Positions 16,016 through 28,859 of a stretch of DNA of 64,000 nucleotides are shown in pieces. How positions within the stretch are numbered: position 1 is the first letter of the stretch; each line of letters begins with the position of its first letter. The notes below the pieces were generated by a model. It was not told the origin of the DNA. It did not search any database and worked only from the letters and a program-made list of their open reading frames with translations. Made by a program: the position numbers and the translations under genes. Where the stretch lies: positions 1,978,501 through 2,042,500 of the forward strand of contig NC_089864.1 in the NCBI RefSeq assembly GCF_036373705.1. The letters run 5' to 3'. The stretch comes from Amia ocellicauda (Eukaryota > Chordata > Actinopteri > Amiiformes > Amiidae).

Positions 16016-19000
16016 ATAGTTGACATGGCAGTGTATTGTTCATAAGAACATAAGAACATAAGAAAGTTTACAAACGAGAGGAGGCCATTCATTAATATCT
16101 GAGTGATCCAAGGATCCTATCCAGTCTGTTTCTGAATGTTCCCAAATTGTCTCTTCAGCCACATCGCTGGGGAGTTTGTTCAGATTGTGACGCTTCTCTG
16201 TGTGAAGAAGTGTCTCCTGTTTTCTGTCTCGAATGCCTTGAAGCCCAATTTCCATTTGTGTCCCCGGGTGCGAGTGTCCCTGCTGATCTGGAAAAGCTCC
16301 TCTGGTTTGATGTGGTCAATGCCCTTCATGATTTTGAAGACTTGGATCAAGTCCCCACGTAGTCTCCTCTGTTCCAGGGTGAAGAGGTTCAGGTCCTCAG
16401 TCTCTCAGTAGGACATTCCCTTCAGACCTGGAATAAGTCTGGTTGCTCTCCTCTGAACTGCCTCTAGAGCAGCGATATCTTTCTTGAAGTGTGGAGCCCA
16501 GAACTGCACACAGTATCCAGATGAGCTCTAACTAGTGCATTGTACAGTCTGAACATCACTGCCCTTGTGCTCAATTCTACACTTTTGACAATATACCCTA
16601 GCATTGTGTTTGCCTTTTTTATTGCTTCCCCACATTGTTTGGATGGAGAAAGTGAGGAGTCCACATAGACTCCTAGGTCTTTCTCATGCGTTACTTCATC
16701 TAGTTCTGTTCCTCCCATAGTGTAATTATAGTGGACATTTCTGTTACCTGCATGTAATACCTTGCACTTGTCCACATTGAATTTCATTTGCCAGGTGTCG
16801 GCCCACAACTGAATATTATCTAAGTCCCTCTGAATAGCCTGTGCTGCCAAGATTGTATCTGCTGAGCCGCCAATTTTAGTATCATCTGCAAATTTGACAA
16901 GTGTGCTAACTATCCCAGAGTCCAGATCATTAATATAGATTAGAAAAAGCACAGGCCCTAGTACTGATCCCTGTGGAACTCCACTAACAACCTCACTCCA
17001 GTTAGAAGCGACTCCTCTAATCAACACCCTCTGTTTCCTAGACATCAACCAGTTCATAATCCATCTACTTACATTACCCTGAATGCCTACAGCTTCAATC
17101 TGAGAATCAGTCTTTGGTGTGGAACCTTATCAAAAGCTTTCTGAAAATCAAAGTATATCATATCATATGCTTTCACCTGATCTACAGCTGCAGTTGCATG
17201 TTCAAAAAATTCTAATAAATTAGTAAGACATGATCTGCCTCGTCTAAACCCATGTTGACTATCTCCAAGAATACGGTTTTCATTAACATGCTCCTCTATT
17301 TTCTGTCTAATAATTTTTTCCAACATTTCACAGGTGATGCAGGTGAGACTGATTGGTCTGTAATTTCCTGGCTCAGTTTTGTCCTCTTTCTTGTGGATTG
17401 GTTTGACATTTGCTGTCTTCCAGTCAGTTGGCACATCCCCTGTTCTAAGTGTCATTTGGAATATTTGAGTTAGCGGCCTATAAATAATTTCCCTCATTTC
17501 TTTAAGTACTGTTGGAAATATCCCATCTGGCTCAGGTGATTTGTTGGTTTTTAATTCTGCTAGTCCCTTTAGTACCTCCTCCTCATTTATCCTGATCTCT
17601 CTTAGGGTTTGACTGGACTGATTGTCAACCTGTGGCATGTTATCTATGTTTTCTTTTGTAAAAACCTCTGTGAAATATTCATTTAGAACATTTGCCACAT
17701 CTTGTTCGTTTTCCAAGATACTTCAATTTTTGCCCTTTATCTGCTTCACTTCCTCCTTTATTGACCTCTTGCTGCTGTAATATTGAAAAAGCTGGTTGCA
17801 TTGGTTTTAGCTACAAGAGTTATGTTTCTTTCTATTTCCCTCTTTGCTTTCCTGATCCCTTTCTTAAGATCTCTTTGCAGTTCAACATATTCTATGTATT
17901 TTGTTTCGTCACCATCCCTTTTGTATGTGCTATACAACATTTTCTTTCTCTTGATATTTTTTGCATTCCTCTATTAAACCATTTTGGCCAGTGTTTTTTG
18001 TTCCTCAATTTGCTAAGTTTTGGTACAGATTGCTCCTGAGCAAGTAGTATATTCTTAAAATACACTCACCTAAAGGATTATTAGGAACACATGTTCAATT
18101 TCTCATTAATGCAATTATCTAACCAACCAATCACATGGCAGTTGCTTCAATGCATTTAGGGGTGTGGTCCTGGTCAAGACAATCTCCTGAACTCCAAACT
18201 GAATGTCTGAATGGGAAAGAAAGGTGATTTAAGCAATTTTGAGCGTGGCATGGTTGTTGGTGCCAGACGGGCCGGTCTGAGTATTTCACAATCTGCTCAG
18301 TTACTGGGATTTTCACGCACAACCATTTCTAGGGTTTACAAAGAATGGTGTGAAAAGGGAAAAACATCCAGTATGCGGCAGTCCTGTGGGCGAAAATGCC
18401 TTGTTGATGCTAGAGGTCAGAGGAGAATGGGCCGACTGATTCAAGCTGATAGAAGAGCAACTTTGACTGAAATAACCACTCGTTACAACCGAGGTATGCA
18501 GCAAAGCATTTGTGAAGCCACAACACGTACAACCTTGAGGCGGATGGGCTACAACAGCAGAAGACCCCACCGGGTACCACTCATCTCCACTACAAATAGG
18601 AAAAAGAGGCTACAATTTGCACAAGCTCACCAAAATTGGACAGTTGAAGGCTGGAAAAATGTTGCCTGGTCTGATGAGTCTCGATTTCTGTTGAGACATT
18701 CAGATGGTAGAGTCAGAATTTGGTGTAAACAGAATGAGAACATGGATCCATCATGCCTTGTTACCACTGTGCAGGCTGGTGGTAGTGGTGTAATGGTGTG
18801 GGGGATGTTTTCTTGGCACACTTTCGGCCCCTTAGTGCCAATTGGGCATCGTTTAAATGCCACGGCCTACCTGAGCGTTGTTTCTGACCATGTCCATCCC
18901 TTTATGACCACCATGTACCCATCCTCTGATGGCTACTTCCAGCAGGATAATGCACCATGTCACAAAGGTCGAATCATTTCAAATTGGTTTCTTGAACATG

Positions 19001-22000
19001 ACAATGAGTTCACTGTACTAAACTGGCCCCCACAGTCACCAGATCTCAACCCAATAGAGCATCTTTGGGATGTGGTGGAACGGGAGCTTCGTGCCCTGGA
19101 TGTGCATCCCACAAATCTCCATCAACTGCAAGAAGCTATCCTATCAATATGGGCCAACATTTCTGAAGAATGCTTTCAGCACCTTGTTGAATCAATGCCA
19201 CGTAGAATTAAGGCAGTTCTGAAGGCGAAAGGGGGTCAAACACAGTATTAGTATGGTGTTCCTAATAATCCTTTAGGTGAGTGTATCCATTTTCAACTGA
19301 CTCTGTATCCAGTGTGCTCCAGTCTACCTCTTCTAAGCGCCGCCTTACACCTTCAAGGTTTGCTTTTCAAAAATTGTAGACCATTGTTTTAGACTTGGAC
19401 CTTGTGTTTTGAAAGAATGCCTCAAAGCTAACCATGTTGTGATCACAGTTTGCCATTGGTTCTCTAACTACTGTCCCCCTGACTCTGTCTTGGTCATTTG
19501 AAAAGATCAAGTCAATGCATGCTCTCTCTCTGGTTGGTTCCCTGACAAATTGAGTTAGAAAGCAGTCATTTACCATCTCAACCATTTCTGTTTCTGCTTC
19601 TGTAGTCCTCACTGGGCTTTCCCAGTCTAAGTTTGGGAAATTGAAATCCCCCATTATAACAGCCACATCCTTGCTACATGCAGTCCTGATTACACTGTGC
19701 AATGCAGCATCTTTCTGAATATCTGAGTTGGGTGGTCTGTAACACACTCCTACCACTAATCCTCCAGATCTCTTATTCAAAAGTTTCACCCACAAAGCTT
19801 CTGTTCCATTACTGGGATCTAATACAAGTTCTTCTGCCTCAATGTCATTTTTCACATATAACGCTACCCCACCCCCTCTTCGATTTTGCCTGTCTCTCCT
19901 AAACTGTGTGTATCCTTTCAACTTGTATTCATCCCCATCATTTTCTGTAAGCCATGTTTCTGTCACTCCTACAACATCATAGTCACACGCCAGCACTGTG
20001 GCTTCCACGTCTAACATCTTGTACCTTATACTCCTGGCATTGAGGTACAAATATTTCAGGACTTTCTTACTAGCAGTTTCCCTTGTTTTTCTTTCCTTAG
20101 TGGAACATCTCCCATTGTCAGAGCTCCCTGCCCCCTGTTCATTATCATATTTGAAATTCCTTTTAATTAATATTACTATGCCTGTCTGTTTTGTGGTCTA
20201 TCACTGTTCCTCTCTCCCCAGCTCTCTCCAGTGCCGTGTCAGTGACAGTATCAGTGACAGTGGGGGACTCTGTGACTCTGCCCTGTGATGGATCAGCGCA
20301 CACAGACACAGTCCAGATGTACTGGCAGACTCCAGGCAGGCTGGTGTGTGTGTCCAGCTCTGGGAGATGTGAGGCTCAGACAGGCTTTGAGGGCAGAGTG
20401 GAGTTTGCAGGAGCCGTGGAGTCAGGCGACTTCTCCCTGACCATTCACAGCACCCAGCTCTCTGATGAAGACCTGTACGAGTGTTTCAGGGTCAGTGCAG
20501 CAGGACAGAGCATGTTCCTTGGGAAAGTACGTGTCAGGGTCTTGAGTAAGTACATTTATTATTAAGACTGCCTTTTATACCACTAATTTATTTTATTTAA
20601 AAAATAGATTAAATTTGCTTATGAGAGTATTGTGTCTTTTACAAATATAGCAAACTAAACTCGTCTCAGCACTGTATAAACACACACTCACACACACACA
20701 CACATCCCCACAGTGGTGCCCCAGTGTCCCGGCTCTGCCTCTGTCTGATCCTCAGTCCTCCCCTGTCCTCTCTCTGCAGGCCGTGAGGAGAACACCTCTG
20801 TCTCCTATGGGCAGCCCCTGAGCCTCCGTCTGTACAGCAGGGCAGCTGTGACAGTGCAGTTTAACCCTGCGGGCGCTGGAGCCTCTCTCCCAGTGTGTGC
20901 TGTAGAGGGCGGCACCGTGACCCCTGACCCTGCATATGGGCCCCGAGTCTCAGGGCAGGAGCAGGAGGTCACACTGTCTGCACTGAACTTCACTGACCAG
21001 GGCTCCTACACAGTGCTCGACTCCCAGAGCAGAGCGACCATCAGCACTGTGAACGTCACTGTGACAGGTAGGACAGGGGCTTGGGGGGGGGGGGAGGTAG
21101 GTCAGAAGGGTATTGTACATTGCAAGCCTTGTAAGTCACACTGGATACCAACCCTCTCCCCACACACAGCACAGCACACTGCATTACACACTGGCCAAAT
21201 GGAAAAGGAAATAGATCATTCTCTCTTTATGTTTGGTTACAACAGTGAGTGTGAGCATCCAGTCATACTGCAAAACCAGAGAGAGTGGAGTACAGTGCTG
21301 GGAAACCATGTCAAATGCAGATTTGTGGGAGGGGAGGAATCAAGAGCAGAGACAGCAGATGGAAATGGGCTGGATGAGTGTGATGTGCTTTTAGGAGGAC
21401 GAACTATAATGTCGCCAGTCAGGCGCCGTAGGGCCACTCCTCGGGCAGGGAGGACATCAGCTTGTAGTGGTAACAAGATAAAGTCATTCAGGTGCCAGGA
21501 AGGCATTTAAACCAACCATTTAATATGAAATAATACCACATCACCAGGACACACACAAGGCTGTGTGCCCTGACCCGATAACTCCAGCTACAGACCTTAC
21601 GATGTTGGAGGAGATGTCAGTGTCAGAGGTAATGAACAGCCAGTGCACACAAAGTCCATTTCTAAGTTCTATCGCAAGTTTATGTAAAGGAATAATCTTA
21701 TGCTTCCCAAAACAAAAAGGTAAATACACAGAAGAAAATCAAGAACAAATAAGCAATAAACTGAATCAAAACCAATCCAAAACAATACAAATAAGAAATA
21801 CAAAACACTGGATCCCTTTAGACAGACATATGCACTAGTTCTTATGTGGCCATCAATATCAGCATAAAGAGAAACCAAAAAAAAACATTAAAACAAACAT
21901 AAAAACTTCTAGGATCGCCCGTCCCAATAATACATACGGAACACCACCTCAAAATACAGTTTACTAGAAGAAAAAAAAGAGTCTTTGATTTAGGATAGTG

Positions 22001-23144
22001 TTTTTAGATGGAAACCGTAAACACATAACTTCATATAAAACAAACCGAAAAATCAATCATTGTATCCTTTGTCAGATGCGAGGTAGAGGACACAGTCACC
22101 AGTAGTATTCGATGAATGCAGAAAAATAACAAATAATATTAATTGTAATGATAGTCTCTTCAAAGTAGAAAAATAGTACAAAAAATAATACCGATCAGTC
22201 CGCTCTGCTGGACGACCAACCACATAAACGCTGAAAGAAGGTTCTATGGATGAAGAAGCACCCCACTGCTCCAACCTGCTCGAAGGCGATACAGCGGATT
22301 CAGCTTCTCTCCTCCCCTCTCCACTAAGTTCCATCTTTTGCCTTTGCGATACAGCAGCCAAAACTTACTTCGGTTGTTGTAACTCAGGAAAATAAATTAT
22401 CAATCAATCAGTTAATAATTCAACTTCCTTTTATATGTGGGTGTCTTAACGACCCCACATCAATACAAGTAAACCTCACAATCCCATTCAAACCAAGGGA
22501 TAAACACATGTTTTATATCTGTACTGCTCTACATTTAAAGCCCAATGTGAATATAAATTTGGTCTGTGCAGGATAGTCTCATACCACCCTGTCAAGAGTA
22601 TATATAAAAACAAATATTTTGGTGGGTAAGCAAGCTTTTGTTTTGTCAAATGTACAATATTGGTTATTATAGTTATTTCTATTTTCTATTTTACACATTG
22701 TCTGTTCAGATGGAACCCTTTACCGACACAGTTTCTAATCAGATTGATCCTTTTTCATTTATATAGTAACAGAAAACTGCTGGTACAATAGGGGGCTGTA
22801 GTAACAGTGTAGTAGAGTAGTGCTGTAACAGTAGGGGGCTGTAGTAGAATTGAGGGAGAGCGTGTCAGTTGATTCCAGCTATCTTTCTTTCTGTTCTAGA
22901 CTCTGTTGTCTGGGGCGCTGTGGTTTGCGCTGTGGTTTGCGCTGTGGTTGGCTTCACTGTGATCCTGTTGATCGTGCTGATAGTGTTTGTATGTCGGAGG
23001 ATTAGAGACAGTGCTGGGGCTGCAGCGATGGAGATGGGGGAGATGAGGAATGGAGCGCCGCACAACAATGAGAACGAACGGACAGAGGAGGGTGTGATCA
23101 TGCCTCTGATGGCCGAGGCCTCTGTTTGCAGGGGACCTGCCTGA
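15303..23144 (+). CDS. IgSF receptor A: V domain, cysteine-poor second Ig domain, TM, short tail
   Basis: Five exons are proposed: 15303-15325, 15699-15730, 20222-20545, 20780-21067 and 22900-23144, giving 303 residues with consistent phases. The first two short exons join to a signal peptide (MTSYTGKG, then [17 protein letters not shown]). The V-type domain has SVTLPCDG and DLYECF as the canonical cysteine pair. The second Ig-like domain has LSLRLYS and GSYTVLD where cysteines are expected; its only Cys (VCAVEGG) is off position. The last exon encodes a transmembrane helix ([17 protein letters not shown]), a basic stop-transfer CRRIR and a tail without tyrosine ending near [10 protein letters not shown]. 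No charged residue sits inside the membrane segment and no ITIM is seen. Intron 2 is 4.5 kb because of a LINE containing a Tc1 element. It is the first of a same-strand receptor array. The domain exons are secure; the two tiny leader exons are less so. Confidence 0.75.
15983..16014. repeat. (ATG)n microsatellite
   Basis: About ten gat/atg triplets in intron 2 of gene A. Confidence 0.9.
16464..17950 (-). pseudogene. LINE reverse transcriptase, broken
   Basis: Two long open pieces, 17716-17087 and 17057-16464, carry RT blocks: [43 protein letters not shown] and KFADDT with the FADD catalytic aspartates. The C-terminal part includes EKDLGVYVD and [12 protein letters not shown]. Frame breaks between the pieces and at the ends show it is inactive. 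A further minus-strand piece at 17940-17758 may be the upstream linker. Confidence 0.9.
18063..19283 (+). mobile_element. Intact Tc1/mariner element, DD36E type, copy 1
   Basis: The element is 1,221 bases, flanked by TA on both sides (18061-18062 and 19284-19285). It has 28-base perfect terminal inverted repeats beginning cactcacctaaagg and ending cctttaggtgagtg. It encodes one uninterrupted transposase. It is inserted in the LINE within intron 2 of gene A. A nearly identical copy of the same length lies at 35992-37212. Confidence 0.95.
18211..19251 (+). CDS. Tc1/mariner transposase, DD36E
   Basis: The single ORF of 346 residues cuts and rejoins the element. The N-terminus has a paired-type helix-turn-helix ([20 protein letters not shown]). 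The catalytic triad is visible as D155 (WSDESRF), D246 (QQDNAPCH) and E283 (NPIEHLWD). There are 36 residues between the second Asp and the Glu, rather than 34 as in classical Tc1, which matches the DD36E Incomer group. It differs from the second copy at ten residues, including R250 and G342 regions. With no stop or frameshift, activity is possible but untested. Confidence 0.95.
   Translation: MGKKGDLSNFERGMVVGARRAGLSISQSAQLLGFSRTTISRVYKEWCEKGKTSSMRQSCGRKCLVDARGQRRMGRLIQADRRATLTEITTRYNRGMQQSICEATTRTTLRRMGYNSRRPHRVPLISTTNRKKRLQFAQAHQNWTVEGWKNVAWSDESRFLLRHSDGRVRIWCKQNENMDPSCLVTTVQAGGSGVMVWGMFSWHTFGPLVPIGHRLNATAYLSVVSDHVHPFMTTMYPSSDGYFQQDNAPCHKGRIISNWFLEHDNEFTVLNWPPQSPDLNPIEHLWDVVERELRALDVHPTNLHQLQEAILSIWANISEECFQHLVESMPRRIKAVLKAKGGQTQY
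19367..20050 (-). pseudogene. LINE apurinic-like endonuclease domain
   Basis: The minus-strand ORF of 227 residues has the exonuclease-endonuclease-phosphatase pattern: LNARSIRYK at the start, VGVTETWL (catalytic Glu), [24 protein letters not shown] (catalytic Asp/Asn) and CDHNMVSF (C-terminal Asp-His). It is separated from its RT by the inserted Tc1-like element, so the LINE ORF is no longer contiguous. Confidence 0.9.
21068..22780. other. Intron 4 of gene A, no feature recognised
   Basis: Mostly AT-rich sequence. A patch at 21240-21510 stays open on both strands (for example [19 protein letters not shown] on the minus strand), suggesting an old mobile-element relic that I cannot name. Confidence 0.4.
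22785..22856. repeat. Short minisatellite shared with gene E
   Basis: About two units built on tagggggctgtagtaacagt. The same unit occurs at 62655-62775, also in the intron just before the transmembrane exon of gene E. Confidence 0.8.
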
Positions 23145-23949
23145 CGGGCACAGTGAGTCTGAGAGTGGCAGGAACAGAGGGATGGAGAGAGAGCGAGGGA
23201 GGAGGCGGGTTTGGGGGCTTTATTTTGTTTGTTTGTTTATTAGTGGGCTTGTCTTCCAATTTGTAGTAATTTTTAATATATAGACAAACATAACAACTGC
23301 CTGCCTCAATATGTAAAACCTAGTGCTTGATAACCTTGTTACTACAGTACCTTTTCAAACTTTGTAGGTATGAAGTTGGTAGTAATTTTGCTCCCTCCCC
23401 ACTCCACAGTTTTGAACTGTCAGATGTACATGTACAAAACTGTCCTTCCTGAAACTAAACGGCATGACTCCCCTGCTGTTGAGACCACCAACCTGACTGC
23501 CATCTCTGCTCCGCTATTGTCTGAAAGTATTCACGCCCCTTCATTAGAAACACTGATTTAAGGTTTGCACACCCCTCCTGGCCCGTCTTCACTCAGGGTC
23601 GGTCAGCTGGAATCTTGGCGTTTTTTCTCTCAAGGGCCGAATCTACTTAACAAACTCCAGACGCTATTTTTTTTAACCTTTTTCAGAGTTCTGCTTAATG
23701 TTTGCTTATTTATTTATGAATGTATTTATAAATGAGTATAGTTTCATGATTTTATTCAGAATACCTATTTGAAATGAAGGGGTTGTCTATTTTGTGCCAT
23801 ATCTGTTCAGACTGTACTTGTAATTTTACCAGGCTATTCCCCTGGGTGGCATGTGATAGCTATTATAACTAGGATGCATGACTTCTAGTATTCTATATTA
23901 ACTATATTTTACCTGCACTTCTGTAAGTTTGAAACTGTAATTTGTATTA

Positions 23950-24190
23950 TGTTTGATTTGTAATTTAGTGCAGATCTCTATCTGGTCATGGGACTGCTTT
24001 TAATTACTACTTACCTCTTCCAGTGTTATTACAGTCTGTTCGCAGGTCCTTTTTCCCACTGAACCTGTGTATAGATTTGTGTCGAGCTGCTTTGGAAAAG
24101 AAACACATGAAGGAGATACATCTGGAGAAAACTGAACCCCCAGTGTCTCGCTGTGTCAGTGTGTCTCTGAGCTCTCATAGTACAGTTACT
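23950..24190. repeat. Duplicated block downstream of gene A
   Basis: This block matches 44185-44400 downstream of gene C over about 215 bases with roughly 80-85% identity by eye. Both copies contain cctcttccagtg, gatttgtgtcgagctgctt and ctctgagctctcat. Both can be read as open in one frame (LCRAALEKK and LCRAAFEKK), but a one-base length difference shifts the upstream part. It may be duplicated 3' UTR sequence or an interspersed repeat. Confidence 0.7.
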
Positions 24191-24639
24191 GGTTCACTCA
24201 AGCACTTTTTCCTGTGCTCTGTAACATGTGTTCAAATTTCATTTTGTATGTGTATATATTTATGTGTATGTATTTTTTACAAGTTATTACTGACCAGGTA
24301 AAGTTCAGTAAGGCCTTACTGTGATGCTATTCTGAATGTGAATGCTGTTCTGATGCTGAGCAGAATGTGAACAAGACTAGCTATTTTTGAATACCACTAC
24401 TTGAAGAAAAACTTAATATATTTATGTGGAATTTGTAAAATATAAATTAAAATATATTTACAACGTTATACTTATTTATTTTGAAGTCAATAAAGGAATT
24501 CAGGTTCAGTTGCTGTGTCAAAGATCGATTCTTTTATTCAAGCATGCCAGGGAGACGTTCATTGAGGAACTCTCCGAGAAGATCTCCTCAAGTTCAGACT
24601 TTACAGGGGATAATAAAGCCGATATGACGTTGTGACAGG

Positions 24640-25110
24640 CCGCTGTTGAGGGGCTCATGTGCACAGCTGTGTTGTCGCTCCCTCGCTAACGGGCTGCGGA
24701 CTCACAGCTGCGGGCAATGAGCACCGAGGCGATTGTGACGTCAGCGGCAGCTGTGCCTGTCTATTGAATTCCTCTCCCTCCCGACAGGGCAGCTAACCGG
24801 CAAGAAGGACGACTGAGACTTAGAACCATAACTGCCCCGGAGACCCTGTTTTTGTTTTGCTTTGCTTGTCTTACCCCCTTTTGTTTTGTCCCCTGTGAAC
24901 CCCAATAAACCCCGGACACTACCGGAACCTGGGACTCTCTCCCTTTTTGTGTCCAGCTTTTACAGGCGTCATACATACAGTCAGTCCTACCCTTACAGGA
25001 AGATGCATACATTTTCCTTATAGGGCAGCGTGGTGGGGTGGCCAGGAATGGAGGCTCAGAGAGACCACATGTAACGCAAACAACTTTTATTTAATAAATA
25101 CACAATTAAA
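24640..25110. repeat. Unclassified repeat, possible LTR-like or MITE relic
   Basis: A GC-rich unit with a CCAATAAACCCC signal near 24900 is followed by gtggggtggccaggaatgg and ggaggctcagagag. The latter words recur at 55505-55570 (ggggtggccgggaatggagg), also followed by an acttttatt tract. The recurrence shows a dispersed repeat; the type is not clear. Confidence 0.5.
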
Positions 25111-25460
25111 TGGGCACGAGGACCAACCAAAAACATATACAACACACAACAAAACAGAAGACACACAGGCTGGACCATGTCTTCACTGTGTTTGTTCACT
25201 TGTCCATGGGACCGGATATGACGCTCATGGGAGGTTGCGCTTGGACGCAAACGCGCACCAGTACATCGTTCACTGTGGCCGCAAATCCGCGCAGCGTGAC
25301 GTCACCCTCAGCTGTAAGTCTTTCCTGTTATTATATCTTTAATATATATATATTAAAACGTACAGGGAAGTTTTTAAATCTATCAAACGTATTTATATGT
25401 ATTAATTGTATAGCTAGGCTTACTGTCATATATCCGACTAATACTAGACGGAAAGGAGCC

Positions 25461-25495
<35 letters not shown>

Positions 25496-27590
25496 CCAGC
25501 ACCTTAAAGTTAATTTACTGATTTGAACATGATTAAACCAGACAAGATGCGTATAAAATACATAATTTAAGAGCTCATGTGAAACACCGAGGAATAAAGT
25601 TTTGGGAAGTTTCACCGAAGGCCCATTTCACGTCATAGTTCACCTGCTATCGTGTTTCACATTGAAACTTTGTATTTGTTTTACAAATTGTAAATCTAAT
25701 TTCTGTGAAAATCCGTCCATGCGGGACCACATGATGGGTTTTGTAGGTGGCCGATATAACACGAAGGGCAGCGATTGAGTTTAATTGGTGATCAAGTCTG
25801 GGGTGCGATACGTGCTCTTCATTTTTAACAATGGGATAATAATAACTGAGCCAGAATGCGTTTACTTCAGCAAGCGCATATCTTTGAGTTGTGTGTGTTT
25901 TAAAACCGTGGGGTAGAGTTGGTAAAATCAGTTACTTTTGTATAACATTGCCGTCGTCAATCCAATAAAGCTTTATTGGTAGTAACTCGTTTATTTGAAT
26001 TGAGTGGGAGTGTGTGTGTAAGTTCTCTAATGGAGTAGAGATGTAGTATGTGATTGAGCAGTGGATGTAGTAGCAGGTCTTTATGCACTGCCCTGTGTGC
26101 CCCAGTGTTTCTCCCTTCCCCCTTAATCAGAAATACATCACCAACTTCTACTCACAGCACAAGGCCTATGATCATAACTTGCATTTAAACTCTATTTGCT
26201 ATGTACTAATTTAAGCCTTTAAACAATCCCCATTTTACAAAGTATACAGTCTAACCCAAAATTAATTTCCCACTCATTATTATACTTATTTGAATTATAC
26301 ACATACAAATAATAATAAAAATACATAGTGCAACACTCCTTCAATGGATTTAGTTCCTAGTTGCAGAATTCCACACTTAATACACTTAAAATAATTTAGA
26401 AAACTGTTCTGGTAAAATTAGTTTTGTAGCAATGTGCATTCACAAAATACTGTTCACTTTCAATACTTCAATCGTAATGGTTACTTTATTTAATTGTTAC
26501 TGTAGTTCATCTGCTGTGTTTCTATAATGTTTTCTGTTCTTTAAACCACTTTCACAATTTAACTAGAGTGGCCTTCTAGCCTGTTGAGCTCCTGTCCACC
26601 ACGTGTCCACCTGCAGCATTCATGGCTCAAATGTAAGACCTTTTTAAGACCAATCATCAGAAAATTTTAGACCCATTTTCACGACAACACCACCAAACAA
26701 ATTGTAATGGTGTGACTAGTTCAAATTCAACATAACAATTATTCAAGTTGTATGAATTGTAAAAGAATCAAACATTTTTATGTCACTACAGTACAGGAAC
26801 ACATACAGTACCAGTACAATGATAGTAGTTGATGATGACAAGGGTTATTGTTAAAAAGCTTTAAACAACTTATTATGTATTCAATCTTAACTAATTAAGT
26901 CAAAGACAAAATAAAATAAAATCAGCACTCTCATTGGCCTAACTGTAATGTTCTCTCAGTTCACAAAAAACTAAACTTTCATTGTCCACATATTGGTCAA
27001 GATAGTAGGTAACCTGTGGCAACTGCTTCAATTCTTCCCACTCTTTTTACACTTCAACTTATAAATCTTTGACCTCCAACAACTTCCCCTTTAAAAAAGT
27101 TACGGGGCATCTTGTATACTTTTTTTTTTTTTTAAGACATAAAACCAAGGACTTCACTAGGATTTGAACACATTTGGGGTTCAGCCCCAGGTCCACAATG
27201 ATGGAGAGTTAGTTAAAATATACTCGGATGCCACCATGTTTTTTGATACCTTAGTCTCCGCAAATTAAAACACTACAAATTGTCTGATACTTGAATAGAT
27301 TTTTTTTTTTGTGTGTGTGGATAATAGTAGGTTTTTGCACGAACACCAGTAAATACAATTATTGACAAGTCGGGAATGATTTGTACTGGTATGTTTTTAC
27401 ATAGGTCCTAATTACAGACTGAGATAAAAGAAGGATATTCAAATTGTAGCGTGATTTAATGTTGAAGCAAGATTCTTGCCCAGCTCTCCTGACACAGGGG
27501 CAGCAAAGGTACCGACCAGATTACTAAACAAATCCCTGGGGTTTTTCTACCAATATCATGCACTTTGGTTAAAGAAAATAATCAGAGTCT
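25110..27590. other. AT-rich spacer between genes A and B
   Basis: Contains a TA microsatellite at about 25461-25494 and T-rich runs near 27120 and 27300. No coding exon, RNA gene or domain is recognised. Confidence 0.5.
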
Positions 27591-27594
27591 ATAG

Positions 27595-28856
27595 CAGAAA
27601 CTGATGTGGAGATTACAGACCAATCTGTCTCACCTGCATTACCTGTACAATTTTGAAAACTGGATTAAACAGAAAATAGAGGAGCATCTTAATGAAAACC
27701 ATATTCTTGGAGATAGTCAACATGGGTTTAGATGAGGCAGATCATGTCTTACTAATCTATTGGAGTTCTTTGAACATGCAACTGCAGCTGTAGGTCAGGT
27801 GAAAGCATATGATATGATATACTTAGATTTCCAAAAAGCTTTTGATAAGGTTCCACACCAAAGACTGATCCTCAAATTGGAAGCTGTAGGCATTCAGGGT
27901 AATGTAAGTAGATGGATTATGAACTGGTTGATGTCTAGGAAACAGAGGGTGTCGATTAGAGGAGTCGCTTCTAACTGGAGTGAGGTTGTCAGTGGAGTTC
28001 CACAGGGATCAGTACTAGGGCCTGTGCTTTTTCTAATCTATATTAATGATCTGGACTCTGGGATAGTTAGCAAACTTGTCAAATTTGCAGATGATACTGA
28101 AATAGGCGACTCAGCAGATACAATCTCGGCAGCACAGGTTATTCAAAGGGACTTGGATAATATTCAGTTGTAGGCCGACACCTGGCAGATGAAATTCAAT
28201 GTGGACAAGTGCAAGGTAATACATGCAGGTAACAAAAATGTCCACTATAATTACACTATGGGAGGAACAGAACTAGATGAAGTAACACATGAGAAAGACC
28301 TAGGAGTCTATGTGGACTCCTCACTTTCTCCATCCAAACAATGTTGGGAAGCAATAAAAAAGGCAAACACAATGTTAGGGTATATTGTCAAAAGGGTAGA
28401 ATTGAGCACAAGGGCAGTGATGTTCAGACTGTACAATGCACTAGTTAGAGCTCATCTGGATACTGTGGACAGTTCTGGGCTCCACACTTCAAGAAAGATA
28501 TCGCTGCTCTAGAGTCAGTTCAGAGGAGAGCAACCAGACTTATTCCAGGTCTGAAGGGAAAGTCCTACTGAGAGACTGAGGACCTGAACCTTTTCACCCT
28601 GGAACAGAGGAGACTACGTGGGGACTTGATCCAAGTCTTCAAAATCATGAAGGGCATCGACCACATCAAACCAGAGGAGCTTTTCCAGATCAGCAGGGAC
28701 ACTCGCACCCGGGGACACAAATGGAAACTGGGCATTCAAAATGGGAAAACGGGAGACACTTCACACACATTCAAAAATAGACTGGATAGGATCCTTGGAT
28801 CACTTAGTTATCAATGGCCTCCTCTCGTTTGTAAACTTTCTAATGTTCAGATGTAA
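27595..28856 (+). pseudogene. CR1-like LINE 3' half, second copy
   Basis: Plus-strand RT remnants of the same family as at 16031-20165: [41 protein letters not shown] and EKDLGVYVD. The frame is broken by a TGA in the QHGFR block (near 27735), a TAG near 28171 and later shifts. The 3' end at about 28856 matches the end of the first copy. It is 5' truncated, as is common for LINEs. Confidence 0.92.
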
Positions 28857-28859
28857 ATT

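Larger units (their letters stand above)
16031..20165 (-). mobile_element. CR1-like LINE, interrupted by a Tc1-like element
   Basis: On the minus strand the order is endonuclease (20050-19367), then reverse transcriptase (17950-16464), then a 3' end at about 16035 in repeated ttatgttc words, as in CR1/L2-type LINEs. The 1.2 kb between endonuclease and reverse transcriptase is a plus-strand Tc1-like element (18063-19283) that inserted later. The same LINE family occurs at 27595-28856 and 37640-37940. Clade assignment is from the general look of the RT and 3' tail. Confidence 0.85.
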
